Shown: in pieces, positions 49,127 to 57,656 of the stretch
Position numbering within the stretch: position 1 is the first letter of the stretch
Layout: each line of letters starts with the position of its first letter
Assembly (NCBI GenBank): GCA_963422745.1
Contig: OY730477.1
Span: 2,852,001 to 2,916,000 of the forward strand
DNA: 64,000 nt
Origin: G963422745 sp963422745
GTDB lineage: Bacteria; Actinomycetota; Acidimicrobiia; Acidimicrobiales; Aldehydirespiratoraceae
Reading direction: 5' to 3'
The notes under the pieces: generated by a model
Told to the model about the DNA's origin: nothing
Database searches by the model: none
The model's input: only the letters and a program-made list of their open reading frames with translations
Made by a program: the position numbers and the translations under genes

Positions 49127-49134
49127 GATCTGCG

Positions 49135-49655
49135 GATCTCGGGAATCTCTAGGCAGGTCTTCGGGAAACTCTAAGTAGTAGGCCCTTCGGGAACCCTGGG
49201 ACAGGTCCTCGGGAGACTTCTAGGCAGGCCTCAACAAACTTCTGGACAGGGCCTCAAGAAACCCTGGACAGGGCCGCGGAAAACTTCTAGGCAGCCCTCA
49301 AGAACGCTGGGCAGGCCCTCGGGAACTCTAGGCAGGCCCTCGGAAAACCCTGGACAGGGCCTCAACAATCCCCTAGGCAGGCCCTCGCAAAACTTCTAGG
49401 CAGGCCTCAGCAATCCCCTAGGCAGATCCTCGCAAAACTTCTAGGCAGGCCTCAGCAATCCCCTAGGCAGATCCTCGGAAAACTTCTGGGCAGGCCCTCG
49501 AAAAACTTCTAGGCAGGCCTCAAGAACGCTAGGCAGGCCCTCGAAAAACTTCTAGGCAGGCCTCAAGAACGCTAGGCAGGCCCTCGGAAAACCCTGGACA
49601 GGGCCTCAACAATCCCCTAGGCAGGACTCAGGAAACCCTAGGCGGGCCTTGAGGA
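49135..49655. repeat. ~25-bp minisatellite array, about 20 degenerate units
   Basis: Units such as AAAACTTCTAGGCAGGCCTC alternate with AACGCTAGGCAGGCCCTCG; near 49380-49600 they form a ~50-bp higher-order period. It fills the whole space between the DUF2889 and luciferase-like genes. No spacers, no coding, no obvious hairpin terminator. Confidence 0.92.
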
Positions 49656-49660
49656 AACAC

Positions 49661-51025
49661 TCAGCGCAGAATTGAGTCTTGATCGTGACGCTCGCCAAGC
49701 GCAGTACGTGCCGCGATCTGCGAGAGGCCCTCGTCTGATACACCGAAAGCCTCTCCCATCCCAGCATCAATGAGCTGTTTGGGGATGGCCCTGATCATGT
49801 ACTCGTCATTGAGCTTCGGCGGATCGGGTGGACGCCGGGCCATCGCCGTCTCAACTATCGGCTCCCAAGACGCAGCCTTGGCCTCGGCATTGGCTTGTTC
49901 ACGTTCGGCGAACTCCGGCAGGACCTCACGGCCGAACAGTTCCAGCGACGTCATAATGTCGTCGTGGCGGTTGTTTCCGGCCTGCATAACAAAGATGATC
50001 TGGTCAACCCCGGCTTGTTCATAGCGCCGCAGGAACTCACGAACCTGATCCGGCGTGCCGATGGCACCACGAAGTCCGCTGTGTTCACCCGAAGCGATCT
50101 TGGCACTGAGCTTTTCTTGTTCGAGTGCGAGCGTCACGGCTGGGTCGTACCCGTGTTTGCGGCGTTGCTCGCAGAACTCCTGCCACACGTCGGTGCGGGC
50201 AGGACGATGATCTCCGAACACGTAGTAGTGAGCCAGCGAGTAGCCAAAGAAGTTCCCGCCCTCGAGACCCATCTCAAGAGCACGGCGCTCGTCGTGATTA
50301 CACATCATCGACGTGACACACGCCACGCTGGGATTGACCGCCTTACCGACCGGCACACACCTCTGCGACATTGTTCGTCGGTAGTCGTTCACCCATCCCG
50401 CTGCCGCTTCCGGGTCGATGAATGCGAACGTCAACGCACCCATACCCTTCTCGGCTGCCAACAGGATGGTTTCGCGACGTGAACACGCCACCCAAAGCGG
50501 TGGATGTGGTGTCTGGACGGGTTTGGGTACCACATTGCGGGGTGGCATAGATACAAACTCACCGCTGTGCCCAGCGAACGGCTCTTCGGTCATCGCCCGG
50601 ATCGTGACCTCCAAGCCTTCGAGCCAGGCGTCTCGCTTGCGGTCATATGCAACACCAAACCCAGCGAGTTCAGCCTCCGAGGAGGACTCTCCTGAGCCGA
50701 ACTCCACTCGTCCACCCGACACCAGATCAAGCATCGCAATGCGTTCAGCCACCCGTGCGGGATGATTGAACTGTGGGGCCGTGAGACATATGCCGTGCCC
50801 GAGCCGGATTTGTTTGGTGCGCTGCGACACCGCAGCCAAGAACACCTCCGGTGCCGAGGAATGCGAGTACTCCTCCAAGAAGTGGTGCTCTACCTCCCAC
50901 ACGCAGTCGAATCCGATTCTGTCGGCCAACTCGACCTGTTCGAGCGCCTCGTGAACTAATCGACGCTCGCTTTGCGAGTCCCATGGGCGAGGCAATTGGT
51001 GCTCATAGAAGACACCGAACTTCAT
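49661..51025 (-). CDS. luciferase-like flavin-dependent oxidoreductase
   Basis: 454-aa bacterial luciferase superfamily protein: MKFGVFYEHQLPRPW, CVWEVEHHFLEEYSHSSAPE, RLGHGICLTAP, GRVEFGSGESSS, PHPPLWVACS. Longer than typical (usual 340-400) owing to a C-terminal extension after about residue 380. ATG 51025 has a GGGGG stretch 7 nt upstream. Substrate unknown. Confidence 0.88.
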   Translation of the reverse strand: MKFGVFYEHQLPRPWDSQSERRLVHEALEQVELADRIGFDCVWEVEHHFLEEYSHSSAPEVFLAAVSQRTKQIRLGHGICLTAPQFNHPARVAERIAMLDLVSGGRVEFGSGESSSEAELAGFGVAYDRKRDAWLEGLEVTIRAMTEEPFAGHSGEFVSMPPRNVVPKPVQTPHPPLWVACSRRETILLAAEKGMGALTFAFIDPEAAAGWVNDYRRTMSQRCVPVGKAVNPSVACVTSMMCNHDERRALEMGLEGGNFFGYSLAHYYVFGDHRPARTDVWQEFCEQRRKHGYDPAVTLALEQEKLSAKIASGEHSGLRGAIGTPDQVREFLRRYEQAGVDQIIFVMQAGNNRHDDIMTSLELFGREVLPEFAEREQANAEAKAASWEPIVETAMARRPPDPPKLNDEYMIRAIPKQLIDAGMGEAFGVSDEGLSQIAARTALGERHDQDSILR

Positions 51026-51116
51026 GCCGGAACCCCCATCGGTCGGATCGACGGACAAAGACGCACGGACTTAACGACGAACTGCAAGATCGAGTCGCAG
51101 ACACCGCTCATTCGGG

Positions 51117-51830
51117 TCAGCCTGTTTGAGCGGTGGACCACGACAACGTACCGGCGAGCCCGTAGTGCGCCCCAACCGCTATCAATACCATCACATGCCA
51201 GATCTCGTGGTAACCGAACACGTCGGTCCAGGGATCGGGCCGCCGACTGCCGACAACAACAGCCCCCACCGTGTAGGCAACTCCGCCGCCTATCAGCAAG
51301 ATGAGGTGGGTGAGCGTCAGGGCGGAGAGCAACCACGGGCCGAAAACGAGCATCGAAACACCAAAAACAATGTAAACGGTGTTCATCATCCCTTTGGGAG
51401 GGTGCAGTGGTATCCACTCGGCCACGATGCCGCTAAGTGCACCGATCCAGGCGAAACCCAGCATCCACCCCGAGATCGGCGAATCAAGAGCAAGAAGAGC
51501 GACCGGTGTGGCACTAGTAGCGAACATCAAAAAGATTGCCGAGTGATCAAGTCGCACGAGCAACTCAACTCGATCGGCGGGCCAGTCACGCAGATGAACC
51601 ACAGCGCTGATAGCCAACATGCACGTCGCCCCAGCACAAAAGACGATCATCGCTATCGTGGCCCGAAACCCGTCGGCACCGATGATGAGTATCGCTGCGG
51701 TGGGTACCGAAACAACCGTTGCCCAACGATGTAGGACCCCCCGGTAGCGTGGGCGAGGCCGACGCAGCAGTCGCTGTGCCGAACGTGAAAGCCCGTCGAC
51801 TTTCCCGTCGTCGACAGGAGCCCAATTCAT
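51117..51830 (-). CDS. hemolysin III / PAQR-family membrane protein
   Basis: 237 aa, seven membrane segments. The family metal-site pieces are visible: AISAVVHL, LLVRLDHSAIFLMFATSATP and the C-terminal FGYHEIWHVMVLIAVGAHY with the His pair. PAQR-type proteins are presumed metal-dependent hydrolases. ATG 51830 selected; the divergent MFS gene starts 22 bp away. Confidence 0.86.
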   Translation of the reverse strand: MNWAPVDDGKVDGLSRSAQRLLRRPRPRYRGVLHRWATVVSVPTAAILIIGADGFRATIAMIVFCAGATCMLAISAVVHLRDWPADRVELLVRLDHSAIFLMFATSATPVALLALDSPISGWMLGFAWIGALSGIVAEWIPLHPPKGMMNTVYIVFGVSMLVFGPWLLSALTLTHLILLIGGGVAYTVGAVVVGSRRPDPWTDVFGYHEIWHVMVLIAVGAHYGLAGTLSWSTAQTG

Positions 51831-51852
51831 TCGCGAAAGGATATGTTGCGTC

Positions 51853-53439
51853 GTGACCGTTGTCCGCATCATTCATGACTGCGACAACGCCGCCCTTGAG
51901 GCTTTACGTGAACCTCGCGACGACTTCGTTTCGGAGGTCACGGTTGGTGACGACAGATGGGAACTCGGCCACGGGCCTTTCCGCGAGTACCGCCGTGAGT
52001 TGTCTGTGCGGTCGTCAAGCTCGCAAGACGCACCGGATTACGCTTCGGAGAACCTGGTCACTACCAGCAATAGCAATGACGCACTGCAAAGCAGCCAACG
52101 GCGCTGGAACGTAACCGAGACGATCACGTATCGGTTGGCCATTCCGATGTGGGGATGGTTGTTCAAGTTCCCCGCACAGCGAGCTCTGCGCCACCGCAAA
52201 TCTCACTACGGGTACTGGTGGGCGCCGCCGGACCGACTCGACACCCGCATGGCAATGGTGCTCGGCGTTTTGTGCGCCGTCCAAGTTGTGGACGGCTACC
52301 TCGGCAGCGTGCTGTCACAAACCCTCACCTACGCCGCCGACGAGTTCGAACGTGGAAATACTGCCCAGGGTGTGGTTCTGGGAGTGGTACGTCTCGGTGT
52401 GTTGGTGGCGCTCGGTACTCTTGCAATGGCGGACCGGCGGGGTCGACGTTCGCTGCTCGTGGCAACCGGAATCGGAAGCTGCATCTTTACCGTACTCGGT
52501 GGCCTGTCGCCCAACATGTGGTTGCTGGGTGGCTCACAGCTCCTTGCGCGTGGACTCTCGACCGCTCTCGGTGTGCTCATAGCGGTGGTGGCCACCGAGG
52601 AGATGCCAGCACGTTCACGTGCCTGGGCTGCCTCGTTTCTTATCCTGAGCGCAGGTCTCGGTTCGGGGATAGCGGTATGGATCCTGCCGGTAGCCGACTT
52701 GTCGTTTCGCGGATGGAGAACGATCTACCTGGCGGCCGGGTTCGGCATTTTGCTGCTGTGTTGGGCCGCAAGGCGACTTCCTGAGACGCGTCGTTTTAGC
52801 GCACATCAGAAAAGGACCACTCCCCTGGCGCAAACTGACCGACGCCGCCGTCGTAACCGCCTGATCTTGTTGGCAGTCTCGGCCTTTCTGATCGCTGTTT
52901 TCGTAGCTCCTTCTGCTGGCTTCCAAAACGACTTCCTCAAAGACGAACGTGGCTTCACAGCCACCGGCATCACGCTCTTCACGATCGTTACTGCCACACC
53001 CATCGGGATCGGTGTTTTGGTGGGCGGCCACCTTGCGGAGACTCAGGGTCGGCGGCGTGTCGGCGCTTTCGGGCTGGTGTGCGGGTCGGTTCTTCGGGCC
53101 ATGTCATTTTTTGTTTCCGGACCCGCACTTTGGCTTCTTACGGTTGCTTCGGTGGTATCGGGGGCAATCGCGGTACCGGCTCTTGCCGTTTACGGACCCG
53201 AACTGTTTGGCACGCATGACCGAGGCCGGGCCAACGGATTGATCATCACCGTGGGAGTGCTCGGTAGTGCAGTGGGTTTGTTGTCGGTTGGGGTGCTCTC
53301 GGATCGTTGGGGTGGTGAACTCGCTCTACCAATCGCACTCACGGCAATAGGTCCGCTGATCGTTGCGATCCTGGTCTTGTTACGTTTCCCGGAGACCGCC
53401 GGTCGAGAACTCGAGGAACTCAACCCGCAAGACGCCTGA
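51853..53439 (+). CDS. MFS transporter
   Basis: 528 aa with a soluble N-terminal stretch of about 130 residues and then 12 hydrophobic segments. Major facilitator signatures: ADRRGRRSLLVATG after TM2 and GGHLAETQGRRRVGAFG in the second half; PETRRF after TM6 and FPETAGRELEEL at the end resemble the sugar/aromatic-acid porter branches. GTG 51853 is the first start; a later start is possible. Transported substrate unknown. Confidence 0.87.
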   Translation: MTVVRIIHDCDNAALEALREPRDDFVSEVTVGDDRWELGHGPFREYRRELSVRSSSSQDAPDYASENLVTTSNSNDALQSSQRRWNVTETITYRLAIPMWGWLFKFPAQRALRHRKSHYGYWWAPPDRLDTRMAMVLGVLCAVQVVDGYLGSVLSQTLTYAADEFERGNTAQGVVLGVVRLGVLVALGTLAMADRRGRRSLLVATGIGSCIFTVLGGLSPNMWLLGGSQLLARGLSTALGVLIAVVATEEMPARSRAWAASFLILSAGLGSGIAVWILPVADLSFRGWRTIYLAAGFGILLLCWAARRLPETRRFSAHQKRTTPLAQTDRRRRRNRLILLAVSAFLIAVFVAPSAGFQNDFLKDERGFTATGITLFTIVTATPIGIGVLVGGHLAETQGRRRVGAFGLVCGSVLRAMSFFVSGPALWLLTVASVVSGAIAVPALAVYGPELFGTHDRGRANGLIITVGVLGSAVGLLSVGVLSDRWGGELALPIALTAIGPLIVAILVLLRFPETAGRELEELNPQDA

Positions 53440-53799
53440 CCGTCGACAGCACCAACCCAGCTGGCAAGACCCTTAACCGCCAACAACACCAACCCAGCCG
53501 ACAAGACCCCTAACCGCCAACAACACCAACCCAGCCGACAAGACCCCTAACCGCCAACAACACCAACCCAGCCGACAAGACCCCTAACCGCCAACAACAC
53601 CAACCCAGCCGACAAGACCCCTAACCGTCGACAACACCAACCCAGCCGACAAGACCCCTAACCGTCGACAACACCAACCCAGCCGACAAGACCCTTAACC
53701 GCCAACAACACCAACCCAGCTGGCAAGACCCTTAACCGCCAACAACACCAACCCAGCTGGCAAGACCCTTAACCGCCAACAACACCAACCCAGCTGGCT
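53440..53799. repeat. 37-bp tandem array, 9.7 copies
   Basis: Starts immediately after the MFS stop codon. Unit CCGCCAACAACACCAACCCA + GC(C/T)(G/A)(A/G)CAAGACCC(C/T)TAA, repeated at exact 37-bp spacing (53440, 53477 ... 53773), with variants shared by neighbouring units. Ends 7 bp before the next start codon. No spacers. Confidence 0.95.
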
Positions 53800-53805
53800 G
53801 AAGGC

Positions 53806-54564
53806 ATGTTCTCATATGGCTATTCCGGTGTAGCTGTAGCGTTCACTGAGATGTTGCAGGCTGAATGCGAGGTGTTTCACTCGCGGCCGATCGCTCCCAC
53901 CCGCCGGATTGCCTTGGGCAGATGCACATTGCCATGCAACCCCGCCCCCGGGCCGGGCGGGATCCTGCTCGGTGCCATCGCTGCGCGCTTTGTTGGCGGC
54001 GTTGATCCAACGCTGTTGCCAGATCTATATTCGCTGCTTCACGATCTTGAGTCCGGGCATCGCGTTCCCCAGCCCTGTCTTCGCCATCGATTCCAAAAGG
54101 ACCGAATCGGACTGACACGCAGTACTCACCGGCTGTTTCGCGACGGCTCGTCGGGTGAGTTGCGGGTCCGCTTCAGCGAAGGACGGGGATCGGGTACACA
54201 GCATGTCCTTGGTGCCCTCTACGCCACTGTCGGGCTCGCTCCTGAAGTGCGCAACGATGTGTTACGAACTGTCGGCCGTGGCCTCATGTGGGTTGGCGAC
54301 ATCGGACCTGGACTTTTTGCCTATCTCAACGATGCCGGTTCGTCGTCGATGCTTCCAACCAACGCGACCGGCGATCCCGTTGGTTGGGCCATGGACATTC
54401 TCGGACTGTCGACTGCTGACGCCCATCCCGAGCGATCCCTGGTCCAACGCCGCTTTCGCGATGCACTGCTGGACGCTCACCCAGACCACGGGGGTGACGA
54501 TACCGACGCCGCCCGTCGTATTGCCGACCTCACCGAAGCTCGTCGCATTCTGATGACCGCATAA
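53806..54564 (+). CDS. J-domain protein
   Basis: 252 aa. The C-terminal 45 residues form a J domain fragment (RRFRDALLDAHPDHGGDDTD) with the HPD motif that stimulates Hsp70 ATPase. The N-terminal 190 residues have no recognised domain. C-terminal J domains of this type occur in actinobacterial proteins near small alpha/beta hydrolases. ATG 53806 directly follows the 37-bp array, so promoter and RBS are inside or replaced by repeats. The stop lies in the first unit of the next array. Confidence 0.8.
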   Translation: MFSYGYSGVAVAFTEMLQAECEVFHSRPIAPTRRIALGRCTLPCNPAPGPGGILLGAIAARFVGGVDPTLLPDLYSLLHDLESGHRVPQPCLRHRFQKDRIGLTRSTHRLFRDGSSGELRVRFSEGRGSGTQHVLGALYATVGLAPEVRNDVLRTVGRGLMWVGDIGPGLFAYLNDAGSSSMLPTNATGDPVGWAMDILGLSTADAHPERSLVQRRFRDALLDAHPDHGGDDTDAARRIADLTEARRILMTA

Positions 54565-54800
54565 GCCAGACCCGATGAGACCCGATGACCGCATAAGCCA
54601 GACCCAATGAGACCCGATGACCACATAAGCCAGACCTGATGAGACCCGATGACCACATGAACCAGACCTGATATGACCTGATGACCACATGAACCAGACC
54701 TGATGAGACCCGATGACCACATGAACCAGACCCGATGAGACCCGATGAGACCCGATGACCGCATGAGCCAGACCCGATGAGACCCGATGACCGCATGATG
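54553..54800. repeat. 32-bp tandem array, about 7 copies
   Basis: Unit ATGACCGCATAAGCCAGACC + CGATGAGACCCG. The first unit is the last four codons of the J-domain gene (MTA-stop) and the last contains the start codon of the hydrolase gene, so the array links both genes. Some units contain an extra GAGACCCGAT. Confidence 0.93.
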
Positions 54801-55379
54801 CGACCGGCGGGGCTTTTGTTGACCCATGGTGCCGGAAGCGACCGGGATCATCACACCAACCTCGCTTTACAAAGCGGTCTGGATCTGCCTGTGCGCCGCA
54901 TCAATTTCCCGTACCGGCGCAAACCGGGACGCCGACCACCTGATCGAAGCCCGAAGCTGATCGGCTGCATCATCGAGGAGGCCGAAATGTTCGCTGATGA
55001 ACTCGGGGTGCGCCTGGAACGACTCGTCTACGGCGGACGTTCGATGGGTGGACGGATGTGCAGCATGGCCTTGGCCGGATCGCTTGCCGGTGCGGGGCTG
55101 ATATGGCTCAGTTATCCCCTTCATCCACCCGGCCGACCCGAGAAATTGAGGGTGGATCATTTCGCCGACATCACAGTTCCGATTCTCATGATCAATGGCG
55201 ACCGCGACCCGTTCGGGACTCCTAAGGAGTTCGATCGTGAGCTGCTTGCCATAACCGCGCCACTTCAACTGCATTGGCTTGAGGGCCAAGGACACAACCC
55301 CAAACCCAGTTTCGACAGCCAGATCGTCAAGCTTGTCTCGGGCTTCATTGAAATGCTGGCCGGACCCCCTACCGGGTGA
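54795..55379 (+). CDS. alpha/beta hydrolase, TEX30/KANL3-like
   Basis: 194 aa. LLLTHGAGSDRDHHTN (oxyanion region), nucleophile elbow GGRSMGGRM, acid in MINGDRDPFG and His in EGQGHNPKP give a full triad. Small TEX30/KANL3-type hydrolases lack a known substrate. ATG 54795 or 54798 is at the end of the 32-bp array; an upstream ATG (54777) lies in the repeat. Confidence 0.82.
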   Translation: MMRPAGLLLTHGAGSDRDHHTNLALQSGLDLPVRRINFPYRRKPGRRPPDRSPKLIGCIIEEAEMFADELGVRLERLVYGGRSMGGRMCSMALAGSLAGAGLIWLSYPLHPPGRPEKLRVDHFADITVPILMINGDRDPFGTPKEFDRELLAITAPLQLHWLEGQGHNPKPSFDSQIVKLVSGFIEMLAGPPTG

Positions 55380-55384
55380 TCTCC

Positions 55385-56030
55385 TAACTGGATACCCGAC
55401 AGGCTCGGGGCAGCGCCACAGACCAGCCTTAGGGCAGCGCCACAGACCAGCCTTAGGGCACCGTCACAGACCAGCCTTAGGAGCACCGTCATAGATAGAC
55501 CAGGGTTAGGAGCAGCGCCACAGACCAGCCTTAGGGCACCGTCACAGACCAGGCTTACGAGCACCGTCACAGATAGACCAGCCTTAGGGCAGCGACATAG
55601 ATAGATCAGGCTTAGGAGCCGTCACAAATAGATCAGGCCTAAGGCACCGTCACAAGCCCGGCCCAAGGCACCGTCACAGATAGACCAGGCCTAAGGCACC
55701 GTCACAGGCCAGGCCCAAGACACCGTCACAGGCCAGGCCCAAGACACCGTCACAGGCCAGGCCCAAGACACCGTCACAGGACAGGCTCAAAGCAGCGTCC
55801 TTAGAGCACGGCACAGACCAAGCCCAAGGCACCGTCCTTAGAGCACCGGCATAAATCAGGGTTGGGGCACCGCCACAGATAGATCAGGCTCAAGGCACCG
55901 CCACAAACCAAACCCAAAGCACCGTCACAGATAGATCATGCTCAAGGCACCGCCACAAACCAAGCCCAAAGCACCGTCACAGATAGATCATGCTTAGGGC
56001 ACCGTCACAGGCCAGGATTACAATCGCGGT
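55385..56030. repeat. ~24-bp minisatellite array, about 25 degenerate units
   Basis: Units of the form GCACCGTCACAGACCAGCCT + TAGG, with variants containing ATAGATAGA. Spans the gap between the hydrolase and the Type ISP gene. No gene, no spacers; the promoter of the Type ISP gene must lie in or after it (56030-56071). Confidence 0.92.
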
Positions 56031-56071
56031 GCCCGCAGACCCCGCTGTAGCGGTCATATGAGAAATTGCCG

Positions 56072-57640
56072 ATGCCATATTTGAACGAAGCCTTGGAATT
56101 GTTGCGTTCCAGCGATCCGTCTCGTGTTGAGAAGGGTGAGTTGTTCGAGCGCATGATGCTGGCCGCGTTGCGGGACCATCCCGGAGAGTACGGCTCGGCC
56201 CGGTTCGAGAACCTGTGGCTGTGGAATGACTGGTCTGGGCGTGTCGACAGGGTCCACACCGGTGACATAGGCATTGATCTGGTGGGTCGGCAAACGCCGG
56301 AGTACGGCGGCGGGTTATGTGCAGTCCAGTGCAAGTTCTACGACACCGCCAAGGTGTCGACAGCAGACGTCAACAAGTTCTTGGCGGATCACGGCCCTCG
56401 CCCGCAGGGTTGGAAATCGCGGATCTTCGTGGCTACCAGCGATTACACCGGCCCAGCTCAACAGAAACTGGAACAAGCCCCCAACACCGAGATCTTGACC
56501 CCTGCCAAGCTCGACGCCTGGCCATTGGACTGGCGGGAGCTGGTTAGGTCCCCGGAGCAGGCCCACTACCAGCCGGTCCGGTACCAACCCCGGCCCGATC
56601 AGAGCGAGGCCGTGGACGCAGTCGTGAACGGCCTGGCCACAGGCGGGCGGGGCCGTCTGGTCATGCCGTGCGGGACCGGCAAATCGGTGGTGGCATTGTG
56701 GGCGGCGGAATCCCTGGCCGGGATGGGGGGCCGGGTTTTGTACCTTGTGCCTTCTATCGCTTTGATGGACCAAGTGATGCGGGAGTGGGCCACCCAGCGT
56801 GATATTTCACATCGTTACCTGGGGGTGTGTTCGGATGCGAAGGTGGGTCGCAGGTCCAGCGACGAGGGTGCATCGCTGTCGGAATTGGCGATGCCGGTTA
56901 CTACTGACGTGGCCATGATCGCTTCGGAACTGAAACGGGAGGCACCAGAGGCTTTGACCGCGGTGTTCTGCACGTATCAATCACTGGACAAGGTTTGTCA
57001 GGCCCAGGATGTCTACGGCTGCCCGGCTCTTGATCTGGTGATCTGCGATGAGGCTCATCGCAGCACCGGCGTGGACGGCGGCGGCATGTTCACACTGGTG
57101 CACGACGAGAGCCGACTGGCTGCCGACCGGCGGTTGTACATGACCGCAACCCAGCGGATCTATACCCAAGCCGCCAAATCCCGTGCCGACGGCGACCTGT
57201 ACTCGATGGACGACGAGGCCCAGTTCGGCCCTGAGCTGTACTCGATGAACTTCGGTGAAGCCATTGAGGCTGGCTTGCTCTGCGATTACGAGGTGCTGGT
57301 GCTCGGGGTGGGCGAGAATGTCTACAGCGACCTGCTGGGGCCGTCAGCGCGTAACGGGGTGGAAGTCACCCACGACGACGGCAAGACAACCAAACTGGAT
57401 TTCGAGGACGCGGTGCAACTGCTGGGATGCTGGGACGCGCTGGCCGACCCGACCACGCTGGCTCCCAGTGCCAGCCGGGCCGTGGGCGAGGTCACCTCCG
57501 GCGTGAAGTACTGTCGCAGAGCTATCGCCTTCACCAACACCGTGAAGGCGTCGCGTGCCTCAGCCGCGGCGCTGAACATGCTCACCAACCGGCCCATATC
57601 CACTGTGTCCGGGGGGGGGGGTTCTAACCCTCGACGCTGA
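56072..57640 (+). CDS. Type ISP-like restriction enzyme, N-terminal part (nuclease + helicase), out of phase
   Basis: 522 residues in the current frame. N-terminus: Mrr-like PD-(D/E)XK nuclease (GELFERMMLAAL, GDIGIDLVG, CAVQCKFYD). From about residue 175: SF2 translocase with VMPCGTGKSVVALW, LVICDEAHRS and LYMTATQRIY. It stops 19 bp after an 11-G tract (57611-57621), in the second helicase lobe. With 10 or 13 G the frame joins the ORF that follows (…LTLDADHVDGTMNAYRR), giving one ~1420-residue protein. ATG 56072 preferred to TTG 56066. Single-chain enzymes of this class methylate and cleave DNA. Confidence 0.88.
   Translation: MPYLNEALELLRSSDPSRVEKGELFERMMLAALRDHPGEYGSARFENLWLWNDWSGRVDRVHTGDIGIDLVGRQTPEYGGGLCAVQCKFYDTAKVSTADVNKFLADHGPRPQGWKSRIFVATSDYTGPAQQKLEQAPNTEILTPAKLDAWPLDWRELVRSPEQAHYQPVRYQPRPDQSEAVDAVVNGLATGGRGRLVMPCGTGKSVVALWAAESLAGMGGRVLYLVPSIALMDQVMREWATQRDISHRYLGVCSDAKVGRRSSDEGASLSELAMPVTTDVAMIASELKREAPEALTAVFCTYQSLDKVCQAQDVYGCPALDLVICDEAHRSTGVDGGGMFTLVHDESRLAADRRLYMTATQRIYTQAAKSRADGDLYSMDDEAQFGPELYSMNFGEAIEAGLLCDYEVLVLGVGENVYSDLLGPSARNGVEVTHDDGKTTKLDFEDAVQLLGCWDALADPTTLAPSASRAVGEVTSGVKYCRRAIAFTNTVKASRASAAALNMLTNRPISTVSGGGGSNPRR
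57611..57621 (+). repeat. poly-G tract, 11 G (phase switch 1)
   Basis: Homopolymer inside the helicase region. Eleven G give an early stop at 57640; loss of one G (or gain of two) restores the full reading frame. Ordinary for phase-variable restriction genes, very rare by chance. Confidence 0.88.
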
Positions 57641-57656
57641 TCACGTTGACGGGACC

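Noticed and set aside
49135..56030. Short tandem arrays as CRISPR loci
   Set aside because: Units are contiguous without unique spacers, units differ from array to array, and no cas genes are present.
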